From Acanthaster planci (Eukaryota; Echinodermata; Asteroidea; Valvatida; Acanthasteridae): DNA of 64,000 bases. The DNA lies in the NCBI RefSeq assembly GCF_001949145.1, contig NW_019091431.1, forward strand, positions 319,971 to 383,970, given 5' to 3'. Under the pieces are notes generated by a model. The model saw nothing but the letters and a program-made list of their open reading frames with translations, ran no database searches and was not told the origin of the DNA. Below are positions 37,986 to 50,500 of the stretch, piece after piece. Numbering within the stretch: the stretch's first letter is position 1; every line of letters begins with the position of its first letter. Both the position numbers and the translations under genes were made by a program.

Positions 37986-38124
37986 ACTAGCTGAGTGGTG
38001 GGATATTTTGAAATTGTGCCGAATGAACACGAGAAAAGGAAAACCATGGCCTACCTATCCAACACACGAGCTTAATTTGTACTACAGTACACGCCATGCG
38101 CCAAAGCATGTTATGTAGGTCAAA

Positions 38125-38200
38125 GGTTAGTAGGTCATTTACGTCACGTGATCAAGTGTGAGACGCGCGGTCAACCGAGGTCGCCATTTTGCCGTGTGGA
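38125..38200 (+). promoter_or_regulatory. Putative discs-large promoter with CRE/E-box
   Basis: Contains the same 10-mer ACGTCACGTG (38141-38150) as the patch at 6123-6132, then CGCGCGGTC and GCCATTTTG (YY1-like), in a CpG-containing stretch about 400 nt upstream of the discs-large ATG. Start site is inferred. Confidence 0.45.
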
Positions 38201-38530
38201 GGCTTGAACTGCTTCGAAAACGCTAGAAAAACTTCACTAGCTCACCCAAATCTGTCGAATTCGGACTGTGTTGAGGTGCACAACCAAGGTTTATCACCTA
38301 GCCTGCCGTGTCGAGGATTTTCCCCGTTACTTGTGTCTGTAGTTACCTTAGGAGGTGGATTTTGCGGGACAAGTTGGGCGTTTACGGAAAAGTTAGGCTG
38401 GCAGTCGTGTTTCCAATCAGAACGGTACGGTGTGGGAGCGCCTACGGGCCGGCGTAAGCTGTGTAGCGCGGTGTGTGCATCGCAACTGGTGAGAAGCCAA
38501 CCGGAACTGGACGTGTTTAGCGTTGATTAA
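38189..38530 (+). other. Upstream open reading frame in presumed discs large 5' leader
   Basis: A 113-codon frame starting CATTTTGCCG-proximal ATG... in the presumed leader ends 35 nt before the discs-large ATG at 38566. It has no recognised domain. If it is within the mature 5' UTR it would be an unusually long uORF that could limit translation; it may equally be chance in CpG-rich sequence. Confidence 0.3.
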
Positions 38531-38565
38531 CCTTGGAATTACGCTCTGCGTGTACCTTGGAAAAT

Positions 38566-41500
38566 ATGCCTGTTCGAAAACAAGGTTTGTATCTGATATT
38601 CTAAACTGTGTAGAATCTTGTTCACGAATCACGGGCATGACGGGTGATTGTCACCAAGTCACCCAGTCACACTGAGCAGCTGAATGTGACCTTGGAGGAA
38701 GGAGGGGACTTCCTCCATGGTGTGACCACATACAGGCGGCCCTACGAGTTTATCTAGGCCTAGCCGTATCGGCCTATTGTAATGTTTTGTCACAGATAGA
38801 GTTTGTCACCAACCGTGCTAACTGATCAAACTTGAATTGATTTCAATGGTCTTTGAATTCAAATAGATTGAAATGTTAACTTACTCTGATCTTGAGCTGT
38901 TGGCCTTGTACCGGCAACCGGTACTTCCAACAGCAGTTCCCTATGAGCCAATTCGGTATTTCAGTCGTACACGTGCCAGCTGGCCTTATTGACCCTTTTT
39001 GGATAAACAAACCATTCCGCTTGACAGCAATGCACATGTTTGCACCTAGTAGTTTTTTGACTTGCCATTCTGGCAGGGTTTCCCCTGCCTTTTCAACTGT
39101 GAGGTGACTCACCTCACTGATTTGAGTGACCACCTCAGGCTTCTGTTGATTTTACTCCCTCACACTTGAAATAGACAGACATGGAACTTGAAGGAAAAAG
39201 CAAAAGAACTTAGATATTTTGCAACAGATCAGTTGTAAATTGTTCAGAATGGTACAGAGGGGTACAGAACACAACATTGATTAATTTTAGAGGGACAGTT
39301 TTGAGTAAATATACTAGTAGACTACTCAGAATTTATTTTAGGCCATGTTGAAAACATTTGATTTTGTTTTAGGAACTAGAATTTTGGCAAAATTTGTGGG
39401 ACCACCTCACACATATCAGTACCCCTGGGGAAACCCTGCATTCTGGTTTGGATTTCTTCAAAAGTAAAAGATGTTCTACGATATGCCTGGGCATTTTTAG
39501 GATATATGAAAGGTGACTAAAGAATCCCCTAAATATTTCTTGTAAAAAATTCATGTTGACTGCAGAAAGTTAAAAATGAATTAAACCTCACTCATTCATA
39601 CGCCAGGTGTATGCATAGACCTGGATAATTTTCTCCTCCAGGTGTATGGTCTATGCTATACTGTACCGCTGGCTATGCCACGTGTGTTTGCTCATCCAAT
39701 TTTTATCCCACATTTCCTTGCCCGCCCGAAACTTCGTCTTGGCTTATCCTCCAATTTCACTATGATTTTACATCCTTGAGGGTTAGGGCTAAAACAGTTC
39801 CAGCATGACCATGATTTGCTTGAGTTTGGCCTCACATCAGGATACCCCACTGTCATTTGCCAGGATTTAGGCTATTTCATTATATTTAGCCTTTACAGAA
39901 ATAAACACTTTTTGATCACAAATGTTTGAATACATGACACAGTCTCTTCAGGCCATTTATCACGTCACTCAGTCTGGAACAAAATTGGTCTGGACATGCA
40001 GGAGGGGAATTTATATTTTGAATTTTGTAATTCAGCTTCTTCATATGATCCAAAGTGAATTGGGGGCTGTAAGCCATAATGTCAGATATGTACTGTATTC
40101 ACTCTTTGCATGCTGCCACCATTGGCATGCAGAGCCTTGATCTGACAGCTTTACACAATAAATAAAGCCGGTTCGGTGCTTCCTGTGTATTTTGCTTATG
40201 TAATTTTGCGCGTGCTGTGTTAGTTCTTTACCATGTGATTGGACAAAGCAATTCTGACGCGGTTGTACAAGCTGCCAGTTCAAGGCTCTCCATGCCTATG
40301 GTGGCAGCGTGCAAAGCGCGAATGGTGCCTAGAATGCATGACTAGATTAATAATTTAAATGGCCTGAGCTCTAAACATGCTAAACCTGATGGTGGTGCAC
40401 AGTTTATGTTGGTTTAAATTATGTATAGCTTTATATTTGCAAAACTGCATGAAGCAGAGCTAAAGCAAGGTAGTGTTTTTCTTTTATTATGAAATAATGT
40501 CAGAGGTTACCACTGTAAAAGTAAAAGATGCCAGAAGTGAATAAGCCATTTTGATATTCCAACAGCGCATGCTCAATGCAAGGCTGTTTGTAAACAGCTA
40601 CACTCTTGCGAGTCTGTCTTGTTAGTGCAGCAATATGCTGACTCACAAAGGTATGTTTTCCTGAAAGACCTTGGCTTTTTGAAATACTAAAATGGTTCAT
40701 TGAAATGCTGAGTGCTAATCTTAATTCCACAGCCCTTTGCATTGACATTTACAGTCAGCCATGAAACTTGAGTTCTGTTCTATTCATATACAGTTGAACC
40801 TTTGTAATAAGTCCTTCTGACAGGGCCAAGTACCTTGTTATATACCAGCAACCTTGTATTATCAGGTGTGAAAACAATAACAAAGGATTGGGGCTTAAAA
40901 TTTTTTTGATTTATAAAGAGAATCTTGTATTTAAAGTTCTAGTATTACCGAGATTCAATATTTTACATAGAAACATTTGTGTGACTCCTGACAAATTGCA
41001 TATGTGTAATGTAAATTTTGAAGATTTTGAACCTGAAAAAAAAGGAAGAAAAGAATTTTGAAACCCATTTTCATCATAAAGTTTCTATAGTTTTGTTCAA
41101 TTTTTATGCAGTTATACTTTATATCACGATGGCATTGAGGCAGCATTTTTCTTGTGACTTTTGTGATCTGTTTCAATTCATCAAGAGAAGAATCAACAAT
41201 TATAGTTTTATGTTGTTTCTCATTGTGTATTTACCCTTGGACCTTGGCATTTATACCCACACAAAGTTCCTCACCAGGTGTGAGCACAGCAAGCAAATGA
41301 TTAACATGTTATAGAACTTAACAGATTAAGCAATTGATTATGTAGCATTTTGCAAATTTACATAGTGATAAAGATGGTTGTAAAAGGAAAAATTTGAAAC
41401 CAATTTTGGCAGATAACTTTCAGAAGAACTTGAAATTGGGTCCTTCGATGAAGGATTATACATGTACCCAATGTTTAACAAAATGTGCAGTGTTCCTGGT

Positions 41501-44500
41501 TTTTGTTCACCTTTAGGGTGACTGGTACCCTGTGCATCACTGGTGCACCCTCTCCCTTTGTCCCAAGCACATATATGTACAAAACCCCATGGACAACATC
41601 ACAAGGTAAACTTCAGCAATTGTACAGAACTTAAGTATTGTGTCTCACCATAGAGCACCATGTAGGAACACGTACATGTATGTCCTCAGTGCATGTATGG
41701 ATGTTTTCACACTGTTGGTTGCCTGTGTGCTGTGAATCATTCAGTTGCTTCCACGGAGGCTTTTTCCTACAAGTACAGTGTACCGTTACTTCCATGGTTG
41801 CTTCTGTGTACATGTAGGTCTACTGATACATGTACATGAACAATGTGACTCATATCATCCCTCCTTTTATGGAAATATATACAAAAAGTACATACCGTGT
41901 AGACAGTGATTTCCTGCGTATCCTGAAGTTTATGTTTGTGTGGTCGAAGTATACAAATCGCAGCAACTGAGTCAAATACAATCCATAGTAGTGGAATGCG
42001 AATTTAATTGTGAATTTATTTGTACACAATAGTAATTCAGGTTTTGTTTATTTATTTAGACAACAAAGCATCAGTTGATCAACTTTTTTGCAAAGATCCA
42101 TAGACCTGAAATACATAGTGTACATGTCTCTCATGTGTGAACATTCCTGAGGCCTTTGCATGCATGCATGCAATCAACCCCTGTAGAAAGTTAATAGACC
42201 TTTGTTTGACACCATTTTGGTGCATTAGTTTGAGTTTGCCATAATAAAGAGAAAAAAATTTCCATAGAAAGACCCACAGTATTAAAGCGAGAGACTATTA
42301 CATGTAGCCGTCTTGTGGTCCCTTCCTGCCAAACTTGCATGGTAAAGCTTCATGAGCTCTTGTACAGTGAAAATTAGGATTGTTGAAGATCCTATCACAT
42401 CAAATTATACTTTATAATCTTATAAGTCCCACGATGCTTTCTTGGTATTGAAACCTCTAAAGGAGTTTCTTGCGAGTTATGAAACCTGATGATCTTAAAA
42501 GCTGATAGTTCTGCACCAAAAAGTGGCACTGGTAACTTGCTGCCCATTTCACATGCATATACATGTAGCAGGTCACATATTGTACAGAACTGAAGGATTT
42601 TAGCCAGCGACAGCAAAGTCTTTCAACATTTCGCCTCTGAATGTACCCGTGTACATCATTTGACCCTTCAACTGTAATAGAGTGCAGAACAATCTCAACA
42701 GTGTGATGGTCATTAATTATGCTGTGTGTAATCGTCTTTTCTAGTTAACCTACCAAGCACAACCCCAAGTGTTACTTATTGCCTGCAGAGCTCTATGCAC
42801 ATGTAATCTATCATCTACCCCTGATAATCCAGATGTCTCACAGATGTTCAGGAAAATTAAAGGGGCACCCATGCTGATGGGTTCCTTTTCTAACCTTCCC
42901 TCTGTGTATTGTTTCCAGTAAACTTACCGGACTCTAAACTACATGTCACAAATTGAACACTTTTTCATCCCGAGAGCACGTTCAGAGTTGCCTCTGTGGA
43001 TGAATTGTGGATGAATGTATCAAAGTAAAACTTCACAAATGTTGGTTTCTTTGGCAGAAGCCCATAGGGCACTGGAGTTATTGGAGGACTACCACTCCAA
43101 GTTGACCAAGCCTGGCGACCGTCCTCTCCGCAATGCCATCGAGAGGGTCATCCGCATCTTCAAGAGCCGCCTCTTTCAGGCTCTACTGGGTAAGTTCATC
43201 CATGTCAGTTGGACTTCCGTCATTTCCGGCAGCACTACATTCTTTCTGTATCATACATGTAAACATGTAGAAAAACATCTGCATTACCAGAGTTCTGGCT
43301 TAGTCATCACTTGGATCCAATTCTTCCTGACCGTGGGAAAAATCGGTTGCCATATGTGAACATTCTTTCTTGTACTTTAATATTGCTAAAATAGATTGGT
43401 ACAATATTCAGCCTCCTGGAGCCCCCTAAACATGCAAATACAGTACCATAGAAGGGTTTGACTTATATACAATGTGAAATATGTGTTTAACTTAAAACTA
43501 ATATAACTATTACTGTACATTTACCTCCTGTGATGGGTGCTTGAATAAATTTTACTAAGTGGGTGAACTTTCTGAGCAGTGCTTTCTGCTTGTTGCTTCA
43601 ATGATTTGCGTTTAATTACGTCACATTGGAGACCCTGAGGAGAATGAAATTTCTGTCTTCCTATGGGAAACGTTTAATAATGCCATGGCAGAGGACTTGT
43701 GGCTGCTGTTGCATAAATAACTGGGGGTGGGGCGGGGGGAGGCTCTGATCGTTGGCTTTCATTCATGCTTCTTTTACTTCTTGACATGCTGTGACCAAGG
43801 CAGACATGTATCCGTATCTGTGAGTACAATGTATGTACCGCTAGGTTCTGATCGCAGAGCAATTTTGGCATCTGTAGCCCTAGAACCATGGGGCTCCTGA
43901 GCCTCCTCTCTGACTGGCAGCCCCTTAGTTCCAGGGTAGACTTGGAGGCTGGTTTTTCACTAGGCATCATCAATGCATGTTACAGCAAGTATTTTTTCTG
44001 GAAAAAAGGTTGTCTTCAACTTCTGTGACTTTTAAGTACTGTATCTACATGTATCTCTTTCCAACTGTACAGAATTTGATATATTGTTTCGTGACGTCAA
44101 ATTTACTAAGCAGAATTTGCATTTGTGTGAAGTACAGTCATATAATTCAGTTTTCAAAAGCAGATTAACTTGAATTTTTGTTCCTTATAACAAAACATCC
44201 AGAACATCAATTACTGCTAAACAAATCATACATCAAACCGCTACCTGTCCACTCATCTTGCCCGCATGGAAAATCCTCCCTCAAAACTTCATCTACCCGT
44301 AATAGAAGCATGATTATTGATAATGCATCATAATGAAAGAGTTCATGATGTGCCAATAGATTTTTGTCCTGAGGTAAACTGCACATGAGCTATTGACTTT
44401 CAGCTGACATTAGTTCTTCTCAAGGTTCTTAGTGAAATTATTTTCCTTAGAATGGACAATATGGTTAAAACAGAGACCTTTTTGATATTAAACGGCCATC

Positions 44501-47500
44501 GCTGAAAATGTTGAGATGTTCAAGTATTAGCACATTTCACTTTCTTAACCTTCATGTATTGCTGGTAACTACATGTACTAACCGTTGCGAGATACATTAC
44601 ATGTACCTGAAAGGTTGTTTTGTTACCCGTCCAACAAACTGTACACAGAGGAACCATACACCTTTAGGCCTCATAACCCACGCTCCAATGATTGTTAAAC
44701 CGACTGTCAAAAGTCTGGTCTATGAGTGATAAATCTTTGCATTTCACTGACAGCCAAACCCTTTTTCCCTTACATGTAGCTGGTACAGGTAGTGTCGAGG
44801 GTGACAGTATGTAGCCTAGACTGTACTGAGGGAATTCCATTACATCTGACTGGTACATGCTATTTTTGTAGCACTGGTCTACACATAGTTCATTGTCTGC
44901 AGTGTAGTGTCAGATAAACTTCCCGTTGCAGCCTACATGTAGTAGTAAAGAGCCCAAGAATAACTTATCTTTTTATCTAAAACGTCATAAAATACATATA
45001 CTACTGTCGTTCAAAACAAGCATTCTGTACATGTACAGTAGGGTACATGTACAGTGTATATACAAGTTCATTGTTTATTTCAACTGCCAACAGCAGTACA
45101 CTGCCATATGGAAACATTTTCATGTTGACCTTTTCATAAAAATGGTTGTTGATATTCAGTGCTATGTATCTATTCATACACATTGGTTCATGTGTGTGTA
45201 AACTATGCACTTTCACGGTACATTTCTACTTACTGGTGTGCATGTACCCGTACATGTAATTTTGCTGTTAAATTGTAGTTCATAACTTTTAAAAAGTTTG
45301 AAATGATAAGCAGATGCACATGTATATACATGTACATGTAAATGTACATGTATGGGCTGCGTTTCCATCACATGTGCATGTTTGAATTGAAAATATGCTA
45401 CAATGTCAAATTATGCCTGAGCCTGTTTCATCCACTACCGGTAATAGGACTGTACCAAATAACCGAATATTCAATCGATTGTCCAATATTTGAATATTTT
45501 TTTTCAAATTTGAATGCAAAATTCATGAAAAAGAAGGGAAAATTTTCGTTTTTAATGATTTCTTTTTTAAAAATTGCACTATGGAGGCCTTTTTCAATCG
45601 GATCTATTCAAATGAAAAGCATCAGAAATCTTTCAACGATTTTAATAGTAAATTATTCATTAAACAGTTTTAAAGAAATGGAAATTTTCAATAGGGCAAG
45701 AAAGTCAGATTCATCTCTTAAATCTTGCTAAATCGTGGCTGGAGATACATGTACATGTTCTTCCAGATGTGAGAAGCTATTGATCATAATGTTCAATTGT
45801 GTGTGTCATTGCAATGTTATTGCAACTAATTTGTATATGGTTTGTTCATCAACAATCTGCCAGTGGTGCGACTGAGTATTTGGATACATGTATTCGATCA
45901 AATTGAAGGTCGAATATTTGAATAGTGAATTATTCGAATTGACTCAGCCCTATCTGCTAGCCCACTCTTTAATTTGATCACTAAACTGTTGTAATTGTAA
46001 GCAACATGTGGATTTGTTAGTCCCTCATCATCAGCAAGGGTTCATTTCCAAAGTACACTGACCAACCTCCTTAAACTAAACCTTCTTCTCAACCTGCACC
46101 CTCGCATCCTGCTGGTGGAATACGATTTGATTTCCTCCTGAGAGACAGAAATACGTGTGCCATTTTAAAGAGGATTGCAGAGACAGTGTAGACAGTACAT
46201 ATCTCCCTGTTTGCATCTTAGCCTGTAACCCCCCTTCTCCACACCCTCTAGTAATCCTTACCTGTCAGCTATCTCCATGTGGTGTCCAGATTCACAGCAG
46301 AGTTTATCCACTCTTTCTCTTTTCCTTCTTGTCAGGAGCATTGGGTTAGGGTTGTAATTGCATTCCAGGATTTTTAAAGGGCTGTGCAGATGCCAGTCTT
46401 GTATGGTTTGGTTTTTTTTTTTTAGATATGCTTACATTTTTTGTATATTTCCTTTCAAAAAGTTTGGCTGTGCTCAGAACTTTGTTTTGCCGTTAATGTC
46501 TTGAGCAGTTAAATAGAAAGAACTGCTGGATTGCACTTCATCAGGTGGACATGTGGGTCTTCATTAAACCCAACTTTTTCTTGGTCCTTCAAATTTCATC
46601 ACCTGGTTTGGAAGGGATTTGAAACAAGTTTTGTACAATATTTAATTGGGTTCCGTCTTGGTGATCGATTATGAAGATTCAGGAAGATTCCAGTTAGAAA
46701 TTTCCAGAGGATTAGAATATACATTGCAACTGTACATGTACCTTCAGGATTATAAAAGAGTGACCATTGTCTTCTCTTCAAATTAGACAGTGTTTGAAGT
46801 CTTGTTCATACACGTTGATCAAAGACACTTTGAAAGTGAGATACCAGTGTGTGCTTTTTTGTGAGACATACATGTATGTGTTTATTCATTCAGTCTTCAA
46901 GCATACATGTACCGGTATCTGTAAGAACTACATGTCCATGTAGACTCTACAAGTTGCACTTTTCATGTATGCATACATTGTACATACGAGTACATGTATC
47001 GTACATGTAAATGTGCATACAGTACATGCACATGTTCCAGCAGACAATGCGTAATTAGATCCTTGTATGATGTCCTCCAACAGGCATTAAAGTAGTAATT
47101 TGCAGGAACTGTCCCATCAATCGCCAGTCACTTATTACACTCAACCTATCAGTACTGCTGAATCACAGGCTGCAGATTAGTCATTTCACCCTGAGCCGTT
47201 GCTTCCCAAGTTGCCTTGGCTGTTCTTTTTACTTGATAGTGTGTTTGTGTTGCTTTCTTGATGCACTCTCACAACATTGAGTATACAGTACTGCACAAGC
47301 CACATAACGATTTGTAGAATTGAAAGGACATTGATGACATCTAACAAAAGAAGCATGGTGCAATAACAGTGGATGTTTATTGTTGGTGCAGTGTGTTTCT
47401 TTTGTTAGATGTTCGTAGTGTGAAAGGCCGCACATGTGTTTGTTCTCCTTTTAAATAGAGATATTGTAGATTATGTGTCACTGTTAGGTTCTCTTCTCTT

Positions 47501-50500
47501 TTAACCTTTTTGCCATTGAGTATTGTGCTCTTGCTTTTTTCGCATGATTGAGTTTGGAATACCATTTGCATATAACCGTTGATACTTAGGCTGTATATTG
47601 TATTGAATCACAGAAACTTCATAGCACTGGGGTGTGTCAAATCTTACGTAGACCATTTTGTAGACATTAATTACTAAAACAATCCATGGAGACTAGCCCA
47701 CAATAGGATGACAGGGAACAATGTAGTGACCAGTTCATTTACATGTACACACTGTACATTACGTACAATGTAGCTGCAAAATTGTGCAGAATGTAACAAA
47801 ATGTATTTAAACCATAATTTTATTGTGAACACAAAAATTCCTACCAGTATACAAGTTACATGTACTGATAGTTGCATTGGTGAGATTCTGAAATGCGCTT
47901 CTCTTTAATAACTTGTGAATAAGTGAAGTTATCCTTACTGCTGATTGCCCCCTTTGATGTGGACAAAGGCTCAATGAGCAGGAAATCTTGTGCTCAAGAA
48001 AACCATGGAAACTTACATGTACATGCATGTGCAGCTAGAACCTCAGGCCTTCAATTCAACAGGAAGTACATGTAAATACTTCTTGGCAGACTTGGATTTT
48101 CGGAACTCAACTTAAAGCGGTATTTCCTAAGTACGGGTAAGATTTCTACTCACAAAAGGAGGATACCCAAGACCATTAGGCAACAGGTGAACCTACATAC
48201 AGGTACCTCAAGCACATCCATGTTGTACCATAACAACTTGACGTGGACTTAATAGACTTGTGTTAAGCTTCTGTCGATGAAAAAGTGAATCACTGACAGA
48301 GGTGAGATTTGTCAGGATTTTTGCTTATTTCAGGATTTTTTTGGCAGGACTTTCCCAATGTCAGGATTTTTCAAACAATTTCTTTCAAAGTCTGGAAAAT
48401 CTTGGTTTACCATTAAGGTTTTTTTACATACTGGTACCCACTGTATATAAGTTGAAAAACACAAGAAAGGGTATTTTTAAGGGATGCGTTTTGGCAAACA
48501 CAAATGTACATGTACATTGTTGACCCTGTACTGCTGTCAAACCCTCTGGTGATTACGTCGTGGACATTTTATTTTATTTTCCACTAATCTCACCTCAGAT
48601 ATCGTTATGTATGTACATCCATGTATGTAAAAGCCTTGGAAGTGACGGCTTCTAAAGAGGAATTTGGTTCCGTAGGCCTACATGTACATTCAGGAATATT
48701 CTTAAGTGCTGTGTATTTATGTACATCGTACAGAGGTGATTATATAAATTAGAGGTCCAACTTGGGGACATTTTGGTGTTCTGTTACGGGTGAAACCATT
48801 CAGCTTTTCTGGATGGAACTAATATTAGTACTGTTCACATTCTGTAGATCAAACAGGATTACATTGTTTATGACTTGTTCAATATACAGTTCAATCTGCA
48901 CAATGTTTGATAATGTGGTTACAATTCTACATGAAGAAAAGTTGACTGGCTTCACGTGTAACAGGACACCAAACTGTCCCCAAGTTGGACCCCTAATTTA
49001 TAGCATCACCCCCATGTACATGTACTTGTACAATGTAGTTGATAATACTGTACATGTACATTGTACATTATTTGGATGATATTGAGAACTGATATCCCAC
49101 GAGTTGTGGTTTTAACATTGAGTCCAGTGTTGCTAAGCTGCCAGTAGGGGAGAGCACAGCTCAGCAACAATACAACTCATCTGTACGTGTGCAGTACTTT
49201 TTCCAAGTTCCTTTTCAGCCATAGAGCCATTCCTAGGCTAAAAAGTTGTCTGTCGTTGGTCGTAAAATTGGAGGTTAACTGCCTTCCTTGTGTATTTCTA
49301 TTGTCTGTGCTATTCTATCCACCAGTATACCAGTTACAGACCGAAAAGTCTGGAAACAATAAACTTGGTTTTATGCCACAGGTCACAAGCTTTAACCTCA
49401 CACAAATCCAAAGGGATTCAGTCAGTCACACTGCCAGACAGCACTTGAAAACTCCGACACCCTGTATATCAACTTTTGGTAACACACACACCCATGCAGG
49501 TCTGGGTCTAATACAATGTGAATATACCCCAGCATGGGTGTCTCTTTTTACCTGTGAGTTTTCATTGGTTGTGACATTCCCAATTCCATCATAACACGAC
49601 CATTACATGTTGAAATACTCGTACATGCACTCACCTGTAGTACCTAAGCTTTTCAGTGTGTTGCTGGGACAGCATGGGAGAACCTCCCAAGTAATCTCTC
49701 TCAACAAATCTAAAGAAATTTAGATGCACGACAATGTACTACCAAATGGACAGTCTCCAGCCACCATCAATCAGGATAAGAGGCTCACACTTCTTGGGGT
49801 CAAACAGGAAAGTAGGTGTGCTAGTGCATGTTCTATTTGTACAGTACATAGGATATTATCTACCCCCAAAATTGAAGGCAATAGAGTTCAAGACACAAGG
49901 CTGAAGTATGTCCAGGTATATGCACATACCTGAGAGACAAACATTGCAAATATCACTCTGGGATCAGTCAAATATTAGTGTTTGCATTTTAGGTGTATAA
50001 ATGTATCCATATGCATGCATGGAGTCTCGTAATTGCAGTACTCTGTAGATTGCATGGGTACCACATGTTTACATGTACCGTATGTTATTGCTTCCTAACT
50101 GGAGGGTTCGGTACTGTACCGGGGTACCCTCGGTCAAGGAAAATCCCCCAAACTGTCTCCAAACAGTTGTCGTGGAAAGTCAGGGGGAAAAAAGGGGTGT
50201 CCTGGAATCCTGTTGTCAGAGGAGAAAAGTTATGGAAAAGTCATGGATGTCAAGATCCTGCAAGAGTTACATGAATATGGCTGCTTTTGATAAATGTAAC
50301 AAACGGTGGTATTTTGGTCAGCCTTCAGTACAAGTGGTACATTACAATGATGTAGAAGTAATGGCAATTATGATCAAGGTCTTTGGATGGTGTCGTAGAA
50401 AGTTTAAATTTGAATTTACCGGTATCTGACAAAAATTTACTTGTACCTGTACATTGATGTTAAACAAAAGAACCCAGAAAACAAAACCAGCAACAAAAAA

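Noticed and set aside
37749-37986. ORFs of 70-77 codons, Arg/Gly-rich
   Set aside because: They lie within the reverse strand of the SINE (tRNA-like head and core), so the codons are not protein-coding.
45342-45731. 129-codon ORF
   Set aside because: AT-rich interior of the hAT-like MITE; Phe/Lys/Ile/Ser-rich composition and no domain.
49187-49594. 135-codon ORF in discs large intron 2
   Set aside because: No homology, low-complexity end, no splice context.
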